Positions 59,175-64,000 of a DNA stretch of 64,000 nucleotides are shown here, piece after piece; the first letter of the stretch is position 1, and each line of letters opens with the position of its first letter. The notes under the pieces were generated by a model that searched no databases, was not told where the DNA came from, and saw nothing but the letters and a program-made list of their open reading frames with translations. A program made the position numbers and the translations under genes. The DNA is from Prevotella sp. AGR2160. Its GTDB lineage: Bacteria > Bacteroidota > Bacteroidia > Bacteroidales > Bacteroidaceae. Where the stretch lies: positions 62,001 to 126,000 of the forward strand of contig NZ_AUJK01000005.1 in NCBI RefSeq assembly GCF_000424185.1. Reading direction: 5' to 3'.

Positions 59175-60604
59175 AGTAATGGTGAGAGCAGGCGGATGAT
59201 ACTCTCACCAAGCCGTTTCCAGAAATTCGGCTGCATCGCCTTCTCTTCCGTGAAGAGCATACTGTGCCGTTCATCCTCCTCAAAGACATGCTTCAGACGG
59301 AGCGCCATCGCCTCATCGAAGAAGAAGGCATTCGCCTCAAAATTATTCTCAAAGCTCCGGAAGTCGATATTCGTACTTCCTACGGTAGATATGAAATCAT
59401 CACTCACCAGAATCTTAGAGTGATTGAAAGCCCCTTCGTAGAGGTATACCTTTACCTTTCCATCGAGCACTTCACGGACGTACGACTGTGAGGCCCACTG
59501 CACGAGTTTTGCGTCACTATGCCGGGGGATGATGAGGCGCACGTCGACACCGGCAAGGGCGGCAGCACGCATAGCGAAGAGGACGGGCTCTGTAGGCAGG
59601 AAATAAGGAGACTCCATATAGACATAACGCTTTGCCTCCAAAAGAATACGGACATAGCCCTGCATGATATCGGGGTCCGGCGTGACGGGTCCGCTGGTGA
59701 CAACCTGCATCAGACAGTTATTGGAGATTTTCTGGTCTATGGGCGGATAATATTTCTTATCCGTGATCAGCGTACGGTCTACGAAATACCAGTCGATGAG
59801 GAATGTCCGTTGCAGTGCATATACACCGGCTCCCCGGACACGCAGATGGGTATCCCGCCATCCCTGCCGCTTGGTCCCTTGTACATAGCGGCGAGCGATG
59901 TTCATACCACCAATAAATCCCCACTTTCCATCCACGACACATATCTTCCGATGATCACGATAGTTTACTTTTCCCGTAAAAGCAGGGAACCGGACAGGCA
60001 GGAAATTATTGACATCAATGCCGGCATCACGCATCCGGTCGAAGAAGGCATTCTTCACACTCCAACAGCCCACATCATCATATATAATACGTACCTCCAC
60101 GCCTTGGCGCGCCTTGGCGATAAGGGCATCGGCAATGAGCCGTCCCAGCGGGTCATCATCAAAGATATACGACTCGATATGGATATGCTCTCTGGCTTGT
60201 GAGAGGGTATGGAGCAATGCCGGAAAGAACTCGTAGCCACTGGTGAAGATCTCCACGTCATTATCCTTAAAAGGCATCTCATAGTTACGGTTTGACAACA
60301 AGCGGACCAGAGGAAGCTTGTTTTCCGGGATATGAAGATCGCGCTGTTCGACATACTCCCACATAGACCGTCGTGTCAACTGGTTCAGACTACGCTCAGA
60401 GATCATCCTCTCTTTCCTGGTGTTCCTACCGAAGAAGAAATAAAAGATAATCCCAATGAAAGGGATAAACCACAGCACCATCAGCCAAGCCATCGTCTTC
60501 ACGGGCTGCCGATTCTCCAGAAGGATGACAATCATGGTGGCGATGACCAGTATGACGTAACTGGCATAGACCAGGAAATCAAAATTCTGAAGTAAGGACA
60601 TCAT
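59171..60604 (-). CDS. cls: Cardiolipin synthase (phospholipase D type)
   Basis: Cls joins two phosphatidylglycerols to cardiolipin and glycerol at the inner membrane. The 477-residue protein has two N-terminal helices (about 10-32 and 38-58) followed by two PLD HKD motifs: YRDHRKICVVDGKWGFIGGMN in the first half and FNHSKILVSDDFISTVGSTN in the second. It starts inside the stop of the preceding gene (4-base overlap), so it is translated with that membrane protein and dnaG. Its stop codon is provided by a family A repeat. Confidence 0.95.
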   Translation of the reverse strand: MMSLLQNFDFLVYASYVILVIATMIVILLENRQPVKTMAWLMVLWFIPFIGIIFYFFFGRNTRKERMISERSLNQLTRRSMWEYVEQRDLHIPENKLPLVRLLSNRNYEMPFKDNDVEIFTSGYEFFPALLHTLSQAREHIHIESYIFDDDPLGRLIADALIAKARQGVEVRIIYDDVGCWSVKNAFFDRMRDAGIDVNNFLPVRFPAFTGKVNYRDHRKICVVDGKWGFIGGMNIARRYVQGTKRQGWRDTHLRVRGAGVYALQRTFLIDWYFVDRTLITDKKYYPPIDQKISNNCLMQVVTSGPVTPDPDIMQGYVRILLEAKRYVYMESPYFLPTEPVLFAMRAAALAGVDVRLIIPRHSDAKLVQWASQSYVREVLDGKVKVYLYEGAFNHSKILVSDDFISTVGSTNIDFRSFENNFEANAFFFDEAMALRLKHVFEEDERHSMLFTEEKAMQPNFWKRLGESIIRLLSPLL

Positions 60605-62448
60605 ATCTTTCCCTCCTTGATCTTCTGCAGATAGGCAAGTTCCTGGATAGCGAAATCACTATTGTCCGGCTCGTTAAGCATCTCCCTGAGCAATTTCTCT
60701 GCCTCCTCATGATGTCCGAAATTGATCAAGGCATAGGCCTTCCGACGGCGGAGGAAGTTCTTAAATGCCGTGAGATAGCTGAAAGATTCACTGTTGGCGT
60801 GACTCTTTCCCGACTGGTCATCATCCTCCTCGTCCTCTTCCTCGTCATCATCACGACCTTGCTCCATATCAATAATGGGATGTTCAAGATTCATCAACAG
60901 TCCGTCGATGAAATGGACAGCCCGGAAATCATTCATGTTCACGATACAGTTGATGAACTCTTCGGTATAGGTGATGCGGTTCAACGGCATGATAACATTC
61001 AGATAGAAATAGCCTTCCTCATAGCGCTGCAGTTCACAATAGCAGAATCCGATCATATAACAGAGGTCATGAAACTGTTCACGTTCCGCATCCTCCATCT
61101 TGTCATATTGACCTTCCAGTTCCTGAAAGGCATTGAGCAATGGCGGCAAGGCCTCGAGGAAACGACCGGCGAGATAATCTTTCCGCCCCTCATAACACCA
61201 CCGGGCAACATGGGCGCTCTGGCAGTGACAGATGAAACGCTCCTCCGGCGTCAGCTCCTCCTCACGGCCCTCCTTACCATTGCCCAGACTCTTCGCCATA
61301 GCCTCTTTCCACATATAGTTGAACTCCGCCGTTTTCTCCTCAGCACCGCGGTGGTCGTAAGCAGCCAGGACACTCACCGTCTCCACGCGGTTCTCACGAC
61401 TTTCCAAGGTGACTTCACGGGATAGCGACAGGGGCAGGAGCGTCATCGTGATGCGGTAATAATCCGTCGGGCCACTCGTCTTCTCCGTATTCAATACTAT
61501 AGAGAGCTGGCGTGTCGTCGTGTTGCTGAGATCGATATATTCGAGCAGAAGCGTGGCCTGGTCGGCAAGCACCGTTCCGTCGTGGTCATAAAGGAGTGTC
61601 GGCAGGGCGAGGCCACGGATCTCGTCACTGTCCGTGAGGACGCGTGTCCTGGGCTCCGCCTGTTGGCCATTGTCGTCATGATGCTGACTGATGAGGGTGA
61701 TCTGCAGGCTCAGTGGTTCCATACTCCGAAGGCCGAAGACGCGTGCCACGGTACCGCTGAGGGTGACGACTGTCTCGTCCGTGCTCCGCTCCACCGTCGG
61801 CAACGGCTGCGTGAGAAGTTCCTGCTCCCGCAGGAGGAAGAGCTCACGACTGAACTGCAGGGTGTCGCGCTCGTTGTCATGGGTCTGCTGGCGTGCGCTC
61901 TCTTCGAGATGGTTTTTGAAAAGTTTCTCAAAGGAGTTCTGCCAGGCGAAGGCGTTACGCATGATGCGCTCAAGGCTCTTCCGCGAAGTCTTCTCCGTAA
62001 GAAGGATTCCCGCCGTGAGATGAACATCGAGGACATTCTTCTCGGCATTGCTCGTATAGATGATATGACACATGGCATTACCGAGGTTGCATTTGTTACA
62101 GATGGTCCTGACGGCCTCGAGATGATCGGCTGACGTGGTGAAGAAGAAAGGATAGATCAACTGCACGAAGGGACTGTCAGCGGGAATACGGATTTGGAAA
62201 TGGCCGTTCTGAAAGTCATACCGCACGATCCTGTCGTTATGGTCTTTTGAAATCTTATATTTACAATTGAGGGCACGAAGGGCCTGTTTGAGGAGATGGA
62301 GGTTATAATGCACGTCATAGGCATCCAGGTCCAGCGCATTCTCCGGCAAGAGGAAGCTCCGGAAACGAGCCCACGCCACAGCTCCCATAAAGAGGAAGAT
62401 GACGAGGGCGAGATAACCGATGATATCATCAATGACGAAAAGGATCAT
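60601..62448 (-). CDS. Membrane-anchored protein with YbjN-like and TPR-like parts, function unknown
   Basis: The 615-residue protein starts with a membrane helix (about 7-29). A region at about 40-145 (YDFQNGHFQIRIPADSPFVQ) resembles a YbjN or SRP-receptor-like chaperone fold. A beta-rich middle follows to about 400, then TPR-like helices to the end, interrupted by an acidic run at about 545-560 (DDDEEEDEEDDD). I do not recognise the family. It lies between dnaG (26 bases after its stop) and cls (4-base overlap), so it may be co-made with cardiolipin synthase. Confidence 0.65.
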   Translation of the reverse strand: MILFVIDDIIGYLALVIFLFMGAVAWARFRSFLLPENALDLDAYDVHYNLHLLKQALRALNCKYKISKDHNDRIVRYDFQNGHFQIRIPADSPFVQLIYPFFFTTSADHLEAVRTICNKCNLGNAMCHIIYTSNAEKNVLDVHLTAGILLTEKTSRKSLERIMRNAFAWQNSFEKLFKNHLEESARQQTHDNERDTLQFSRELFLLREQELLTQPLPTVERSTDETVVTLSGTVARVFGLRSMEPLSLQITLISQHHDDNGQQAEPRTRVLTDSDEIRGLALPTLLYDHDGTVLADQATLLLEYIDLSNTTTRQLSIVLNTEKTSGPTDYYRITMTLLPLSLSREVTLESRENRVETVSVLAAYDHRGAEEKTAEFNYMWKEAMAKSLGNGKEGREEELTPEERFICHCQSAHVARWCYEGRKDYLAGRFLEALPPLLNAFQELEGQYDKMEDAEREQFHDLCYMIGFCYCELQRYEEGYFYLNVIMPLNRITYTEEFINCIVNMNDFRAVHFIDGLLMNLEHPIIDMEQGRDDDEEEDEEDDDQSGKSHANSESFSYLTAFKNFLRRRKAYALINFGHHEEAEKLLREMLNEPDNSDFAIQELAYLQKIKEGKI

Positions 62449-62474
62449 AATCTTTTTACGTTTTCATTAAACAA

Positions 62475-64000
62475 TTAAACCACGAGACTCGTACCGACCA
62501 TCTTGGCCAGTCCGTTACGGACGATCTGCATGTCACGGTACTGTTGCATGAGGTCTTTCATACGCTCAGGATCCCGACTGTTGGCAAGGATCTCCTGCCG
62601 CAGTTCCAGGAGCCGTTTCTCTACCACCTGCAGTTTGAAATTCAACACGAGTTTCTCAGTGTCCTGCCGGACCGCGTCACGCTGGCTCTCCGTCTGCATC
62701 GTGACCGGCAACGAGAGAACATCCACACTCATGTCAGCGGCCAGTTTGCTGATGGCAGGATCGGGATGCTGCGTGAAATAATGTTCGGCACGGAACCCGT
62801 CCTCACCGATATGCTCCACGCACTCCTGCAGGATCTGCTCATAGAGTGGTGTCTGGAAATGGAGATCATCATTGCCGAGGACAATAGCGATATACTGTGC
62901 CACGGGGAGAGACACGGGATTATCATCGGCATCACGGACCGTCATGATCTCCTCGCCATGACAGATGACAAGTCGGATCAGGTCACGTTCTATGCTCTGT
63001 TCCTTCTGTGATAATGGAGAGACAGCATGAGCACGGGCACGCTGGGCCTCAGCGCTGCCGGCAGCGGCGGCAGCCCGCTGCTCGGCACTGCCACGGACAA
63101 CGGCCTGTTCACCGTTCTGCCGGTATTCCTGCCGCCGTTCCTCCTTCCGCCGCTCATCCTGTGCGGAACGGATAAACTGGTTCATCTGCCGGATCAATGT
63201 TGCCTCATTGATCCCGAAACGCTGGGCACAGTCATGAAGGTAGGTAGCACGGACGATCTGATCCGTGATGACGGAGATACTCTTGATGATGGAGTTGATG
63301 GCTTCCGACCGTTTGATAGGATCCGTGATACCCCGCAACAGCACGTCACTCTTGAAAGCGATGAAATCCGTCTGATGGTCCTCCACATATTTCCGAAACT
63401 CCTCAGCTGTATGACTACGGGCGAAAGAGTCAGGGTCATTGCCGTCAGGCAGGACAAGGACCTTGATATGCATGCCTTCCTTCAACAGCATGTCCGTACC
63501 CCGCAGGGCGGCATGGATGCCGGCGGCATCACCATCGTAGAGCAGGATAATATTCGAGGTGAAACGATGGAGGAGGCGGATCTGGTAATAGCTCAGTGCC
63601 GTACCGGAGTTGGCCACGACATTCTCTATACCGCACTGGTGCATGGAGATGACATCAGTATATCCCTCCACCATATAGACACAGTCCTCTTTGGCAATGG
63701 CTTTCTTGGCCTGATAGATGCCATAGAGCTCACGCTCCTTGTGATAGACCTCACTGTCGGGAGAGTTGACATATTTCTGGGCCACGCCCTTTGTCCTGCT
63801 GTCGAGGACCCGTCCACCGAAAGCGATGACTTTCCCGCTCACGGAGAACCAAGGGAAGATGGCACGGCCGGCAAAGCGGTCGACAAGGCTGCCGTTGTCT
63901 TTCGCATAGCAGAGACCTGTCTTCGTGAGAAACTGCGGTTGGAAACCTTTCTTCCTGGCCTCCGCGGCAAGGGCCGAACGTTCGGGAAGGGCGAAGCCGA
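62475..64000 (-). CDS. dnaG: DNA primase DnaG, C-terminal part, cut by the right edge
   Basis: DnaG makes RNA primers at the replication fork. The visible part begins in the N-terminal RNA-polymerase subdomain (ALPERSAL, then TGLCYAKDNGSLVDRFAGRA, IFPWFSVSGKVIAFGGRVLD). The TOPRIM core EGYTDV and DGDAAG follow, with the helical region and the DnaB-binding C-terminus. An Arg/Glu/Ala-rich insertion lies between them. The zinc-finger N-terminus lies beyond the window, so the gene is 5'-truncated here, not broken. An internal GTG at 63842 is not the real start. Confidence 0.94.
   Translation of the reverse strand, partial: GFALPERSALAAEARKKGFQPQFLTKTGLCYAKDNGSLVDRFAGRAIFPWFSVSGKVIAFGGRVLDSRTKGVAQKYVNSPDSEVYHKERELYGIYQAKKAIAKEDCVYMVEGYTDVISMHQCGIENVVANSGTALSYYQIRLLHRFTSNIILLYDGDAAGIHAALRGTDMLLKEGMHIKVLVLPDGNDPDSFARSHTAEEFRKYVEDHQTDFIAFKSDVLLRGITDPIKRSEAINSIIKSISVITDQIVRATYLHDCAQRFGINEATLIRQMNQFIRSAQDERRKEERRQEYRQNGEQAVVRGSAEQRAAAAAGSAEAQRARAHAVSPLSQKEQSIERDLIRLVICHGEEIMTVRDADDNPVSLPVAQYIAIVLGNDDLHFQTPLYEQILQECVEHIGEDGFRAEHYFTQHPDPAISKLAADMSVDVLSLPVTMQTESQRDAVRQDTEKLVLNFKLQVVEKRLLELRQEILANSRDPERMKDLMQQYRDMQIVRNGLAKMVGTSLVV

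Overview
The window looks like chromosomal core DNA of a Bacteroidales bacterium, most likely a Prevotellaceae member (Prevotella or a close relative). The evidence is the recurring Bacteroidota -7 promoter element TAnnTTTG upstream of most transcription units, the general lack of strong Shine-Dalgarno sites, the type IX secretion translocon gene sprA next to ruvA, an HmuY/HmuR heme pair, DUF5683 and DUF3822 family genes, one-step meso-diaminopimelate dehydrogenase, and the parA-parB-DUF5683-lytic transglycosylase-relA gene order. Base composition is roughly 50-55% G+C by eye. No rRNA, tRNA, CRISPR array, integrase or transposase was seen.

Layout. 0.1-6.5 kb: tightly packed chromosome partition, cell-wall and stringent-response operon (parA, parB, DUF5683 membrane protein, SLT/LysM transglycosylase, relA/spoT). 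6.5-9.4 kb: a lone secreted pectinesterase and a divergent zinc/cadmium P-type ATPase. 9.7-13.3 kb: etfB-etfA-acyl-CoA dehydrogenase. 13.5-15.7 kb: NatAB-like ABC exporter. 16.2-19.2 kb (minus): MscS channel, PBP4-type carboxypeptidase, small membrane protein. 19.3-20.9 kb: nadB. 20.9-29.3 kb (minus): the 2550-residue sprA and ruvA. 29.5-31.5 kb: ddh and a membrane-anchored metallophosphoesterase. 31.6-37.3 kb: dxs, trkA, trkH, manA. 37.5-38.8 kb: nhaD. 39.0-40.9 kb: an ABC-type ATPase plus a DUF4435 TOPRIM-like protein, the layout of a PARIS-type defence pair. 41.1-43.3 kb: cysK and metY. 43.6-45.5 kb: ECF sigma factor with a partner that carries both an inner-membrane helix and a C-terminal beta-barrel. 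45.7-46.4 kb: a lipoprotein gene with a -1 slippery heptamer right before its stop. 46.4-48.2 kb: sugar kinase-MurQ fusion. 48.4-49.7 kb: inositol-3-phosphate synthase. 50-52.7 kb: hmuY-hmuR. 52.8-56 kb: MerR regulator and alaS. 56.1-59.1 kb: RecD-like helicase, DUF3822 protein, rsmD. 59.2-64 kb (minus): cardiolipin synthase, a large TPR-like membrane protein and dnaG, cut by the right edge.

Themes. Many genes serve envelope upkeep: peptidoglycan cleavage and recycling, type IX secretion, cardiolipin and inositol lipid precursors, and an envelope-spanning sigma regulator. Ion balance (Trk, NhaD, MscS, Zn exporter) and metal/heme uptake are also represented.

Gaps between genes are rich in short dispersed palindromic repeats of at least five families, mostly at the 3' ends of genes. 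The strongest candidates for new biology are the slippery-site lipoprotein, the sigma/beta-barrel anti-sigma pair, the ATPase/DUF4435 pair, the kinase-MurQ fusion with its repeat linker, and an inverted array of short repeats at 13.4 kb.
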